From contig JANTQA010000051.1 in assembly GCA_027625915.1 (NCBI GenBank), positions 1,302,501 through 1,366,500 on the forward strand: a stretch of 64,000 bases of DNA. The letters are read 5' to 3'. Positions 11,283 to 23,983 of this stretch are shown piece by piece. The notes beneath the pieces are model-generated. The model saw only the letters and a program-made list of their open reading frames with translations, ran no database searches and was not told where the DNA came from. The number at the start of each line of letters is the position of its first letter. The stretch's first letter is position 1. Position numbers and translations under genes: made by a program. Source of the DNA: Anaeramoeba flamelloides (lineage: Eukaryota; Metamonada; Anaeramoebidae).

Positions 11283-11825
11283 TAAGGTTTAAAATACCTG
11301 AAAAGTTAAAAAGGGTTTTCTTTTATTTGGTATGATTAAGTGTTATTTAGTTTATTTGATGATAGATCTTTGACTTGGTTTTAATTATTATAGTGGTTGA
11401 AAACGGCAGTTTTTTTTTCTTTTCCAAAATTTGAAGTTTTGGGGAATAGGCTGATAGATTGGAAGTTAAGTTTTAAAATATGATTTTTGTGTTTGTAATT
11501 GAAATTTTTATGTAGGATTTGATTTTATTTAAGCTTTTAAAAATTAATATTTTAATTTGTAGATTATTAAGTAAAATGGAAATTAAAATTTCAATTTAAA
11601 CCAGAAAATCAAAATAAAATTTATTTAACACTCCCCAATCTATTAGAATTACACTGATAAATTTGTATTTGGGAAAAAACAAAAAATAATTTCGATTTAA
11701 TGGATCTTTACTACTCTGAAAAGTAAAACCAAGTTGAAGATCTATCATCTCAAAAACAAAATAACATTTAATCATAACAAACAAAAGACAACCCTCTTCC
11801 CCTTTTCAGGTATTTTAAACCTTAA
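11283..11825. mobile_element. Foldback element, copy 1
   Basis: AAGGTTTAAAATACCTGAAAAG at the left returns as its inverted complement CTTTTCAGGTATTTTAAACC at the right. The two arms, roughly 200 bp each, remain complementary with mismatches; both include the ATGATAGATCTT / AAGATCTATCAT block. No coding sequence. It lies just upstream of the hydrogenase start codon (11052), so it could overlap that gene's promoter. Confidence 0.65.
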
Positions 11826-12533
11826 GGGAATATTAAACTAAGAAAAAATCTTCTAATTAACTTTACAAGTAAATTTAAAAAACTTTTGGTTTTAATTAAT
11901 TGAATAACGAAGTAAAAAAAAGATGATTCCTATAAGACGTAACTTACATGTAATTACGCTTTTCCGGAATCAATTATTGTTTTTAAAAGTTTGATCCATT
12001 TTTTCAAAAATTTGGAAAAGCTAAAAATCCAACATATTTTTGAATTATCATAAAAAAAATTATTTTCTTCAAAGAAAAAAGAAATCTTATTATCAATTAA
12101 GGAAGTCTCTACAAAAATATACTTTAAAAATGGAAACACTCAGTTTTAGAATTATTCCGTATAAAAAAAATAAATTTATTTCTAAAAAATTACAATAATT
12201 ATTTTCTTCTTGAAAAAAAAATATAATCTTAATTCAATAAAGATTTTTCTAAAAAATTGATAAATTTTGTCAATAAAAATAAAAAAAAAAATGAGAAAAA
12301 TCAAATGAGAAAAGTGTCACACAGGATATACTGTTTTAAAAACTGTAAAACCCAACTTATAACCTGTTAACGTTATTTTTTTTTTTTAAGTCGATTATTT
12401 TTAATTAATAATTAATATTCGAATCGTAATATTCTAAGTGAGTTGGTAAAAACACACTGATTAAAATATCCAACAATAGTTTTTTAAATTGTTTCTCAAT
12501 TATTTAAATAGTTTCAAATAGATATATTAAATA
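11826..12533. other. Intergenic AT-rich stretch, nothing recognised
   Basis: No frame with family motifs, no clear repeats and no RNA gene were seen. Small open frames here are biased only by base composition. Confidence 0.5.
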
Positions 12534-12728
12534 CAGTCAGTTTTAAGTTTAAGTTACATATTTTTAACGAAATTTAAGGAAAAAAAATAATCTCAAATCG
12601 AGGTACAAAATTCAAATTATAGCAAAATCATCAGTGTAAAGAAAATATTTTTTTTGTCTTAATTTACGTATTTTTTTCACCTTTTATTCTTTTTGAAATT
12701 TATACCTTTGGAGTGGAACACACTCTAG
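12534..12728. mobile_element. Palindromic TA-flanked MITE, decayed copy
   Basis: Begins TACAGTCAGTTTTAAG and contains the family blocks AACGAAATTTAAGG and AATCTCAAATCGAGGTAC. It aligns to the better-preserved copies at 42431-42628 and 49256-49448. The right arm is strongly diverged. Confidence 0.5.
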
Positions 12729-13929
12729 TAATTGTTGAATCAATTTTTAAAAAGAATTATGAAGATATTGAAATATTAATTTTTTTTTTTAGAAAAATAT
12801 TGAGAAAAGGATACTTATTATTGAAAGAAATTTTATTTTTGAGATTAGATCTTAAATTTAAATAAATAATGATAAAATTATAATTTATTAAGTTAAAAAT
12901 ATTTTTTAATTTAGAAATATCATAAATATTGGTTAAAAAAAAAAAGAAAGAAAATTATAACATATATTTATAATTTGAAATGCCTAAGCATTATTATTTA
13001 ACAACAAGGGTTTAAATTTCGTTTTGGGTTAGAGTAATTCAATTTATATTGGTAGCACAACTTGAATATCCATTTTTGACCAAAAAAAAAAAAAAAAATC
13101 ATTCAAATTACTAACAAATAAATTATAAAAAATATTTCAAAAATTGTGACTCACTTGAAATAGCACATTGAAAAAATTAAAATATTATATTTTATTAAAG
13201 AACTTTTCATGGTTAAATCAAATTTTTAAATCAGTTTTAAATTATTCTAAACATAGAAAAACCTAGTTATCCCAAAATGACCAATAAAAAATAATATCCA
13301 AAACTTGTAAAAATGTGAATTTTAATTTTTGAAAAAAATATTTAGATGTTTTGATTACTGAACTTTCACTGAAAAAAAGAGCAAATAATAATATTTTTTA
13401 TATTAATAAATAAATGTACCGAAAAAAATATTACAAAAATCTCAATTGTCTTCACTCTTGTTGTTTTCTTCTAAGATATCTTTTCCCGCTTGGTTTGAGT
13501 TTTTTCAAGATAAAAAAAATCATCATAAATAAGAATTGAAAAAATAAAAAAAAAGACGAGTAAAAGAAAATAAAAACAAGAAAAAGAAAAACAAAAAATT
13601 AAAAAGATAAAACAAAAATTTGACTTAATTAGAAAAAATAATTTTGAATAGTAAATTGGAATTTTATTTTCATCGGAATAATTCTAAAATGTATCTTTAC
13701 CATTGAAAACTGGTCCACTATTTTATAAAACTTTCATTTTCGACTCTTTGATATGCTCTAATCGTTTAAATTATATTAACTGAGTTCATCGTTTATTTTT
13801 ATTTTTATTTTTTTTAATATTTAAATAAGAATCCATTTATAATTTTATACTTGATTTATTTCAAAAACAAAGTCCTTCTTCTTCTTTTTTTTAGATTATT
13901 TAAATAAAAACTTTTCAAAATAAAAAAAA

Positions 13930-15480
13930 AAGTATGCTACTATTCAATATAAACTGTATTAGTAAACGGTTCTTCAAATATTTCTGAAAACTTGATTAGT
14001 CAAATGGTAGTATAATTTTTTTCATCAATAAAAAATGAAACAATGCATTAGTGAAAAAACAAATTATAACGGAAAAAATATGTATTTTAACATCAATTTA
14101 AAGGTTTATTCATCAACCTCAGACTTCAATCATGAATGATATCTTTTTCAAATTATTCTCGAAATTAACTGTCAAAAAAAGATTTCAAAATTTTATCATG
14201 TTTTTTTTTGATAAAATTGTGATTTTTTCATTAAAGGGGATGCTTTTTGGATATAGGTGTGAGAGTCGGTCAACTTGGCAATAAATCCAATTCTTTAAGC
14301 AATGTTCTATTCCAATTAATCCACCATTGGAGATGTTTGGGTTTGCTTGACTTTGGATGATGTGTTTTCTATTTTAATCTGATGTTTCTACCCAAAATCA
14401 CTTCCCTTTGTTTTTAAATACAATAAAATGTGAATAAACACATCAAAAATAAACAGCCAAGTTTACTGACTCTCACACGTATATCCAAAAAGCATCCCCT
14501 TTAATGAAAAAATCACAATTTTATCAAAAAAAAACCTGATAAAATTTTGAAATCTTTTTTGCAAATATGATTTAGATTAGTCACTAAGAAATTTGGTTAT
14601 TACAAAAAATATTAATAACCCAGGGATTATTTTCAAATATTCTTTTCACATCTTGAGAATACTATTAAATTCCAATTAAAAAATGAAAATTTTTAGTTCA
14701 AATTCTCCAAAATATTTTTCTGGTTTATAAGTTGAAGCAAATCAAAAATATTTAACTAATTGTATAGAAATGATATTTTTATACATTCAATTAACCTGTC
14801 TTATTGAACTCTAAGATAAATTTTTCACTCTGTTAATTTGATTGTAACATTAATAATGAATATACATTTTGGAACTCGAAATAAAATTTTCATTTATTAA
14901 AGGGCAAAAAAACCCAATAATTTAAGAATAAAATCTACATTTCACCATAAATTTAAAGGTTGAATTATCAATATTCATACTTCAAAGTTGCAAAATACCT
15001 TTTTTAAAATTGTAGTGAAATGTAGATTAATAGTTAAAAAATTAGATTTTTTGAAAAAATGAAATAATTAACTAATAAATTTTTTCACAAATTATTTCTG
15101 AAAAATAACAGTATATTTAGAATACAACTAGCTTTAAAAAAAGTAAACTAAATCAATCAATTTCCAGGTTTTTCGGTTGGTGATCATTGTGGAAATATTG
15201 GATACTCAGAATCTTTCAAAAATAATTACTTTTGGATGGTTCTAGATTTGAATTATTAAATACTAGAATACTCTTATTTAGGTTTCTATTTTTCGATTTG
15301 GAAAAGGGGATTAAAAAATAAAATTATCAAAATTGATACTTTTTCATTCTGATCATCTTTTAAAAATGTAAGAATTTAGTCTGCAAGAAGATTTTATATT
15401 AAAATTTTTTAGATCGATTTGAACAATGCAGCACTAATACTATTTACACCCAATTGCAACATACTTTGATTATAGTCAAA
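13930..15480 (-). repeat. Dispersed repeat R1, reverse copy with MITE inside
   Basis: In reverse complement this region aligns in blocks to 36540-36965, 54909-55155 plus 61287-61560, 41940-42850 and 24505-24760. Shared blocks include ATAATCAAAGTATGTTG, AAAAATAGAAACC and a small hairpin with arms near AAATCTACATTTCAC (14930-15020). A separate MITE (14175-14560) lies within it. No protein motif was found, so it is likely a decayed transposon or its non-coding remnant. Confidence 0.55.
14175..14560. mobile_element. MITE with ~100-bp near-perfect terminal inverted repeats
   Basis: The left arm (14175-14278) and the right arm (14456-14560) are almost exact inverted complements. They share the blocks GATAAAATTGTGATTTTTTC and AAAGGGGATGCTTTTTGGAT. 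The loop of about 180 bp has no coding frame. The low divergence between arms marks it as one of the younger insertions here. Confidence 0.8.
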
Positions 15481-16108
15481 CCCCGGGTAATATTAATCCC
15501 TTAAACTGAGTTTAATGTGTTTCCAAAGCTAATATCCTTGGTTTATTAAATTATTGGAACAACCCAAATCAAAAAAAAGTGCATAATTATTAGAAATTTA
15601 AAGTCATCAAATCATTTGTTCTCATTTAAATGAGTGTGGTTTTGTTGAAAATTTGTTTTTAAATTTATCCTTTCAGATTATTAAGATCAATATTTGATAA
15701 AGAATTGTTTTTTGTTGTTTCGAGTTCGAATTTAATCAATAATAACGATCTTGGAAACAGAATAAAAAAAAAAAAAAAAAAAAAAAAAAAACAAAAAAAA
15801 GTAAAAATAATAAAAAATTAGAATTTGGAATGTATGTTTTGTAATATATTTAATCGGCAACAGCAATCAATTAGAAGGTAAAATTGAAAAAATACAAAAG
15901 AAAAAAAGACAATTCATAATTCTTAAACAAAGAAAATACTGATCAACAATAAATTGAGTGAAAAGTATTAATAACTCTATTTCGATTTTCTTTTTTGTTT
16001 TTGTTAAGAGCAAAAGTTTTTTTCTTTTTGTAAAAGATTTTTTTTTTTTATTTCCTCTTTTTATTTTGTGGAAAAGAAAAAGGAATTAAAAGAAAAAAAA
16101 AAAAACCC

Positions 16109-16686
16109 TTAGTTGTTGTCTTCTGTTTCTAATCTAGCTGTTGGGTTCATGATTTTAATATCAAGTTGCTTGGCTCTTTTAACAATCAATTTTCTTTTTC
16201 TTGAAGAAACAGTTTTGCCGATTTGAGCTTCAAACTTTTTGTTTTGCATAAGCAACATTTCAAGATCTTTTAAATTGTGGATTGTGATTTTGAAGAATCC
16301 GTTTCTCATTCTGTGTCTCATGATCCTTTCGGTTCCATAACCAGCTGAAACCATTTTTTGAAGACCTTTATATTTACGTCTGACTCTACTGTCGATACCA
16401 ATTGGCTTTCTCCAAGATTCCTGAATTAAGTTTTAAAAAAAAAACATAATCACAAAACAAAAAACAAACAAAATATAAGTAATTTAGCAAAGGTTTGAAA
16501 AACTTGTTCCTCGTTCTCTTTATTTTTTTTTGTTTGTTTTTTCTTTTTCATGTTCTTTTTGTTTTTTTTTTTGTTTATAAAAAAGAAGTAACTTACAGAC
16601 ATTCTTTTGTATCGATTGTAATTCCATTTTCTAAATTTTTTTGGGTGTTTTTTGACTTTTGTTCGTCTAACTAAAGGCTTGACCAT
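16109..16686 (-). CDS. RPL32: 60S ribosomal protein eL32 (2 exons)
   Basis: A structural protein of the large cytosolic ribosomal subunit. Exon 1 is 16686-16597 (30 codons, MVKPLVRRTKVKKHPKKF), with donor GTAAGT. Exon 2 is 16420-16109, with acceptor AATTCAG. The intron is 176 nt in phase 0 and the product is 133 residues, against 135 in human. Family landmarks are NYNRYKRMSESWRKPIGID across the splice, RVRRKYKG, SAGYG, FFKITIHNLKDLEMLLMQNK, VSSRKRK and the C-terminal MNPTARLETED. Divergently arranged with the kinase at 17682; the shared upstream region contains a C10 run at 16784-16793. Confidence 0.95.
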
Positions 16687-17681
16687 TTTAGGATAAATTT
16701 CAAAAAATACGTGATAAAAAAAAAATGATTCTGTTTTGTATTGTAATAGTGAAACGTTATGGAAATTATGAGGAAGGACTGCCCCCCCCCTAAAGAGCAT
16801 CTTGGGTAATGTTTCTGTTCAGTACAAATATTTAAAGAGGTAAAATCTAATTGAGAATCTGGTAGGTTGAGTAAAAGGGAATTGTTTTTAACTTTGCCGA
16901 TTTGTACCTTTTTTTTTTCCAAAAATAATTATCAATATATGAATTTCTTCAAGTTTTAGAGTGGTTTATGAGTTAAAACACTGTTATTTTTTTTTGTTTT
17001 TATCAAACACACCACGTAATCTGTTTTGATTTATTTGTTTATTTGAAATTTGAAGAATTATTTTCACTTTTTGAATTTCTCAATCATCCCATAATATTTA
17101 TATACAATTATAAAATGAGATTGTTCGTAATTTTAAACACAGAATTTTAAATTGTCGACTTTTTGTTGGATGTAAGGAAATCTAACATTCTTTTTAGAAA
17201 AAATAGAAATATAATAAAAAAATCTCGAAAAATAAAGATAGAAATTTCATAATAGTTTTATAACTCTTGAATATTTCTGGAAGGAAAATAATTTAAACCA
17301 CCAAGAAAAAAATTCAAAACAAAGATAACAGAACAAATAAAAGTTATCAAAAAAAAATCCCTTCTTGAAAATAAAAATCACATTTCGATTTGTTCGAAAA
17401 TTTAAAATTTTTTTTTAAACTTTATTTTTTATGAATTAAAATTTCCTAATTTTGAGAAATTTTTTTAAAAGGAAATAACTTGTTCACTACCTTCCTAAAT
17501 ATTAAAGTCAAGTCTTTAAAATTAATTTTTTTTTCCTTTTTTTTCATTTTTTCTCACAAATTCCTTTTTTGAAAAAGATCGAAAATCTCAAACCAATTTG
17601 TTTTGTTTTTTGATTCTTTCAAAAAAATCTATTTAACCCTCAAACTCGTTTCTCCAAATATAATTTGGAATCATCTAAAAA
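16687..17681. promoter_or_regulatory. Divergent intergenic region between eL32 and the MAPKKK
   Basis: About 1 kb separating two divergently transcribed genes, so it must contain both promoters. No recognised element was seen beyond homopolymer tracts, a C10 run and T-rich stretches close to each ATG. Confidence 0.4.
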
Positions 17682-20600
17682 ATGGGAAATTGTTTCCCAA
17701 AAAAAACGAAAACAAACAAAGACAAAGTCAAAATCAAAGAACAAAACAAAACTAAAACCAAAAATGAACAAAAAGACAATTTAAACGAGCAAGAAAACTC
17801 CACAAATAAAGAGGATCGCAAAGAAAATAACAAAATAAAAGAAAAACAAAGTACCAAATCAGATTCTGAAACTTCACATCAACAAGAATCAAAAATCAAC
17901 CAAAAACAGGCAAACGAAAACACTGTTCAAACAAATCTTTCAAACCGAAAAAATAGCCAAATCATTTCTTCAGGTTCTGAAGAAGAAAGTTCGTCCAAAG
18001 AGATCAACAAACAAGATCTGACAACAACAACAAACAATTACAAAACAAACAAAACCCCAAACACAGACACCCCAATCAATGATATTCAAGAGAATAACAA
18101 AAACACAAAAACGGACAATAAAAAGGAGAATAACAACAACAACACAAACAATATTGGTAAGAATAAAGATAATGAAAATATGAAGACAAACAAATCAATT
18201 AAAACAAACCATTTAACAAAAATCAAAAACAACCATTCACAAAACGATTTAAATTTATCAAGTTTCCCATCACACCCTTTGGTGTCTGGAAACAAGTTAA
18301 ATTCAAATTCAACTAACAACATCAATCTTCCATTTTCAAGAAAGAACGAAATCAGATGGCGTAAAGATGCACTTCTTGGACAAGGCTCATTTGGAAAAGT
18401 TTATCTTGGATTTAATTTGGACTCTGGTGAATTGATCGCTGTCAAACAAATACCACAGTCTGAACACAACCCAAAAGAGGTAATAACTTTTTGATTTGCA
18501 TATTTGTTTTTTTTTTTTTTCAGAATTTCAAAGTACTGTAGTCAAAATAACCCGTGCAAAAAAATATAATACGTGTTTCAAAATAAAAAGCGTGTTTTTT
18601 TGTGTTATAGAAGACCAATACATTAACCAATGAAAGAAACCAATAATAAACCCTAAAAAAATATGGTATTGGTTTCTTAAAGTTCTATTATTTAAAAAAA
18701 AATTCTAAAAATGAAGAATCAAATTGCAAAATTTATCTCAAAAAATAGAGTTAATTTTTAATAAAATTTTAATCATCAAAAAAAAAATTAAAATTTCAAA
18801 AAAATTGAGAATATTATGGAAAATTTTCAACTATTTACATGAATAATTTAAATTTTACTTGAAATAACCAGTACTTTACTTTCAAAATTGATTTGAACTT
18901 ATGTATACTATTTGTTAGTAGATTGGATGTTGCCTTGGTACAAGAATAAAAAAAAGCACGGATAATATTTTGAAACACAGATTATAGTCGTTGTGCACGC
19001 TTTATTTTGATCACTGTAAAGAAATATTAAATGAAATATAAACCTTTTCGAAATATTTTAAAACAAATTTTTTTTTTCTTTTTGATAAATTAATTTCTCA
19101 AGATGGATCAACTTCAACAAGAAGTACAATTAATGGCTCAACTCGAACATGAAAACATTGTCAAATATCTTGGAACATCAAAAGATGAAGATTTTGTCAA
19201 TATTTTTTTGGAATACATCCCTGGTGGATCTTTGTCTTCCCTTCTTTCAAGATTTGGTGGTTTGGAAGAATCAGTCATTCAATTGTATACACGACAAATT
19301 TTACAAGGACTCAAATATCTTCATAACCATAGTATTTTACACAGAGGTAACCCATTTTGATTTTTTTTTTTTTTTTATTCTATTTTCCATTTTGCAAAGA
19401 TCAAGAGTTTTGTTTGTTTGTTCTATAATTGACTAATTTTACACTTTTTGTTGTTTGGTTAGAGAAATTTTCTTGGTTGTCAATCTCAAAGTTAACAAAA
19501 TTAAAATTATTGTATTCTCATTATCTCTTGGTTTTTTTTTTCTTTCTTTTCCATTACAAAATAACACAACACAATACAATATAACCCAACCCAACACTGG
19601 GAAAATTCTTAAACAGATATCAAAGGTGCAAATTTGTTGGTTGATACAGATGGATCAATCAAATTAGCAGATTTTGGCGCTGCAAAAAAAATCACTGGGT
19701 ATAGCCAGCCTGATGAAACAACTAGCCTAAGAGGAACACCTTTTTGGAGTTTGACTTTTTCTTTTTTCATTTTTTCAAACCTGTGAAAATACAAAATTTT
19801 TTTTATTGTGTTTCTTAAAAAAAAATAAATTGATTTATCTTTATTTTTTATTTTTTTCATAAAAATAGTGGCACCTGAAGTCATTAGAAGCAACACTTAC
19901 CGAAAGTATGTCCATTTTTCCTAATCTTATTCTTAATTTATTTTTTTTGCATAATAAAGGATTTTTGTTTTTGTTCCCAAGATTAAAAAAAAAAAGAATA
20001 AATTCGAACTTTTAATTTTTTTTTAGACTAAATTAAATGAAATTTTTGAAAAAGATACCATCGAAAACAAATGAAACAGTAAACCTATAGGGAAAAAAAT
20101 ACACAAATATAATTTTATGAATGAAAATCTCTTCCCATTTTTTATTTATTTATTCCTTCATTGAATTTCTCATTGATAAAAAATAAACCCATTTGATTTT
20201 AAATTCGCCTTTTATTCCAAGAATAGGAAAGAAAAACAAAATATTACAATAAACCCAAACAAAAAAAATAAAATAACTTGACTATTTCTTTATTATTTTG
20301 AAGATTTAAACAAAAAAAAAAAAGAAAAACATCAGTTATTGTTTTAAAAGCAAATATTTCATTAAAAAAAAAAATAACAAATAAAAAAAAATCATAATAA
20401 GAATTTATGAAAATTTAGATTAAAGGGAATATTTATAAATTTTTGGTCTACTTTATTACAAAATTAAATTTATTTCAACTATAATTTTCACGTATTACAC
20501 TCGAATATATACCTTATAATCCTATATATCCTAATTGCCTTTGAAATAAAAAAAAATAATTTAGTTTGAATTGTTATCAAAGGATTATAAGATATAGAAT

Positions 20601-23305
20601 TTGTAAAGAATTATCTTTGAAAGAAAAATTTATCAATAAAAATTGTATATTTACACATAATAAAAAAAAACTTGAAAAAATCTAATTATTATCCTACTGT
20701 GATATATATTACGAGTTTTCAATTTCACCACAAAACACATTTTTTCACCTTACTTAAATGAAAAAATATATAAAATTAAATTCATTTGTTATACAAACTT
20801 TAGTTATTTTATGTATAAATTAACAGTGTACAATAATAAATGAAATACCTGGCTACAAAAAAAAATATTATTTGTGAAGCTATTCAAGTGCATTTTTTGT
20901 AAATAATGTGCAAAATATACCAATTAGATAAATAACTAAAATAATACCAATTTCATAAATCAGAAAAAATTAAATAACATCAATAACAATAATAATATAT
21001 AAATCTAATAATTTTAAAAAGTATTATTGAAACAAAACTCTTATTGCAATCAGTTTTACTTTTAAAGTAACAAACTTTGAACAGGATTTAATGTACAAAA
21101 AAAATCCCAATTTAAGGTTTATTTTTTTGTTTCTTTTTTTACACAATTTATTTTATTAAAATCCAAATTTTGTGCTTTAATTTAAATTTTTTTTTGTACT
21201 TTTCTTTTCGTTCGAAATTTGTGTCTTAAAAGTGGAACTAACTATATTCTTAATTTAAATAGTAATTTATAAAGAGTCAATTGAAATAAATAATTTTCGT
21301 CTATTTTTGAATTTATTATTATTAATATTTACATAAAAAAAAAAAACAAAACACAAAAACCTCAAAAAAAAAACAAAAAACAAAACCTAAAAAAAAAACA
21401 ATCAAAAAAAAAAAAAAATCTTTTTATTGTTTAACTTTTTCAAAAAAATTAAAAAGAGAATCAGATATCTGGAGTTTAGGGTGTACTGTTGTAGAAATGT
21501 TAATAGCACAACATCCCTGGGCCGAATATAATGAAACTGTTTCTGTACTATTTCATATTGCCACGTGTAAAACGGGACCAGCTTATCCAACAACAATTTC
21601 AGAAGAATGCAAAGATTTTCTAGATTTATGTTTTCAAATTGATCCTGATGATAGACCCACAACCGGCATACTTCTTAAGCACCCATTTGTTTTGAAATCA
21701 CAAGAAATTAGATCACCAAAAAGATTGGGTAATCACCAATTAAGAACAAAAAAAAGACAATTTCAAAGAAATAGAGAAAATTCAAATTTAGGAGAAAGAC
21801 TTTCAGATAAATTTCAAAATTCAAAATTATCTGATACTGAATTAACATTTTTAAAATCAAGAAAAAATTCGAGAAAATTAATTCAAGAAAATTTTAAAGA
21901 AACAAGGAATAGCAACACGCCAGAAATTCCATTTAATTCAATAAAAAGGAAATCAATAAATCTGAGTAAAATACCAAAATTTCAACCAAGATCAAAATCT
22001 TTGAGTCGTAATTCACGATTAAACTCATTGCCAAATAAGAAAAAAGCAATAAGTAATAAGCAGATTAACAATATCAGAAACACACGAGATAAAAGAGTAA
22101 GATTGAATAGTGGGGATTTTTCAATACCTGAAAAAAAAGAATTTTCCTCAAAAAATAGGAAATCGAGAAAAGGACAATTCCAAAACCAAATCAAAGAACA
22201 CAGTAGAAATCGATCCCTTACATTAGAACCTAAAAAGCAAGTAATAAAAAATAATAGAAATAACCCCCCTAGAAAATATTTTAATTCCAAATTTGATCGT
22301 AATATTCAACGTATAAAATCACAAAAAATTAATAATAATAATAATAATAATCAGCAGAAGAAGAAAAAATTGGAATTAAAACACAACACTAACACGAACT
22401 CTCCAATATCGTATAGGCAACCAAGAAAGACAAGACATTTTACAAATACAAAATATAAAACCGTTGGGAAAATGGCAAATGAACACAAATCCTTTTTAAA
22501 TGATCCCCATTTCAAAACAAACCAAAGGAACAAACATAAAAAATCTACAATGAATAATAATTTTAAAAATGAGAAATTAAACCAAACAAAAACAAATAGA
22601 AAAACAAATAATCAAAAAATAAATAATAATAATAAAATAATAAAAAAAAATATCGAAAAAAAAAGTACAAGTGCTTTAAATAATAAAAATAATACCAACT
22701 CCCCTTATAAAAGACCAATGAATTATTCTTCATTAAGAACTACAATAAATAAAGAACAAAAAATGAAAAAAAATAATCAAAATCAATTAAGAAATAAAAA
22801 TTTCCAAAATAACAGAATTAAAACAAATCATATTAACGGAACTAATAGTAATAATAACAATAACAATAATAATAATAAGATGATGCATTTCAATCCAAAA
22901 GAAATTGGAAAAACAAATACTAAATCTAAAAATAAACCAAAAAAGAAGAAAAAGCAAAGTATTTCAGTAAAGCATCATGAAGATGATGAAATTGAAACTT
23001 TAAACAAAGAAATCGCCGGATTAAGAAAAAGAATGAAAAATAGAGAAATCAATTTGCAATCTAAATCACCCCCAATATCAAATTTCAATAATTATAAATT
23101 ATCAAGTTCTTACGATATTAATAAAAAAAATTTTAAAATTGATCAATTAATTTCTTCAAGAAATATTGATAATTACCCTGATTTTTCTAAAATCCAAAAC
23201 AATTTACACAACCCTCAAAATGATATTCAAAAAATTCTTGAAAAAGTTAAAGTTTCTACTAATAGTTTTGAAAAAATGATGAATATTAACAAACAATACA
23301 ATTAA
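17682..23305 (+). CDS. MAPKKK (NPK1/ANP/MEKK-like) with acylated N-terminus (5 exons)
   Basis: Exons are 17682-18479, 19103-19346, 19617-19748, 19869-19905 and 21457-23305; the product is 1019 residues. The protein starts MGNCFPKK: Gly2 fits N-myristoylation and Cys4 fits palmitoylation, so membrane anchoring is predicted. An Asn/Lys/Gln-rich linker leads to the kinase domain (about 227-483): GQGSFGKV, AVK lysine, HRDIKGAN, DFGAAK, GTPFWMAPEV, SDIWSLGC and the closing HPFV. All catalytic residues are present. The segment RWRKDALLGQGSFGKVYLGF closely follows plant ANP/NPK1, kinases that phosphorylate MAPKKs. The 536-residue tail is Lys/Asn-rich with poly-Asn runs and a short coiled coil near DEIETLNKEIAGLRKRM. 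An in-frame TAA two codons before the ATG supports the start. Exon 4 is only 37 nt. Confidence 0.92.
18536..19016. mobile_element. Mariner-type MITE filling most of kinase intron 1
   Basis: The left terminus is TACTGTAGTCAAAATAA; the right terminus in reverse complement is TACAGTGATCAAAATAA. The inverted similarity continues about 55 bp to GTGTTTCAAAATA. TA dinucleotides flank both ends, as expected for Tc1/mariner insertions. It makes up 481 of the 623 nt of the intron, and no transposase is encoded. Confidence 0.75.
19906..21456 (+). other. Kinase intron 4 (1551 nt), repeat-bearing
   Basis: Donor GTATGT after CGAAA, acceptor AAAAAG before AGAATCAGAT. Apart from a decayed palindromic MITE at 21049-21247 no structured content was recognised. 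Confidence 0.7.
21049..21247. mobile_element. Palindromic TA-flanked MITE, decayed copy in kinase intron 4
   Basis: The ends (CAGTTTTACTTTTAAAG on the left, TTAAAAGTGGAACTAACTATA on the right) match the 42431-42628 family. The internal blocks AAATTTTGTGCTTTAATTT and GAAATTTGTGTCTTAAAAGT are preserved. Confidence 0.55.
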
Positions 23306-23319
23306 TTTGTTAATATTGA

Positions 23320-23353
<34 letters not shown>
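23320..23353. repeat. AT dinucleotide microsatellite
   Basis: A run of TA repeats just 3' of the kinase stop codon; similar runs occur at about 30380-30404 and 39451-39470. Confidence 0.8.
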
Positions 23354-23357
<4 letters not shown>

Positions 23358-23983
23358 AAAATAAAAATAATTTATATTAATAAAATATTTAAATTTATTT
23401 TTTTTTATTTATTTTCACTCTCATTTTTTTTTTCTCTTTTATTTTTTGAAAATTGAACATCACGTAAAAAAATAAAAAAAAGGAATACAATCTCAATATT
23501 TAGTTGAATATTATTAAACAATAAATTTTAAGTAAAAAGTACATTGTATATTTTGTGGATGAGGATCTAAACAATTTTAAAATGACTCTCTCAAACAGAT
23601 CAGACATAAATTAGAAAAACTAAATTAAAACTCTTTAAAATTGTTTTCATAAAATATAATAACGACTTGAGTGCTTTAAAAAAGAAATTAATACGTCTTT
23701 TCATTTTTAATATGGACTCAAAACTCTTTTTTAAATTTATTTGGATTTTATGTTCTGTAAAAAAGACTTTTATGACCAATAACATATTCATTAGTTTGTA
23801 GAAATATCAAGTGTAGGATCTTGTTAAAATTTCAATTTTATTGATTTATTAGTTATGTTAATTATTATGATTAAACTTTTTCTTCCTTACAAATTTGAAA
23901 TTTGTCTTAAAATTATTTGAAAATCAATATTTCAAAAATGAAAAGGACACTTCACTTTATTTTAATGTATATTTATACTCCCA

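Noticed and set aside
15722-15740. GAGTTCGAATTTAATC, resembling a tRNA T-arm.
   Set aside because: No acceptor stem, D-arm or anticodon arm can be built around it; a similar word at 54964 is part of repeat R1.
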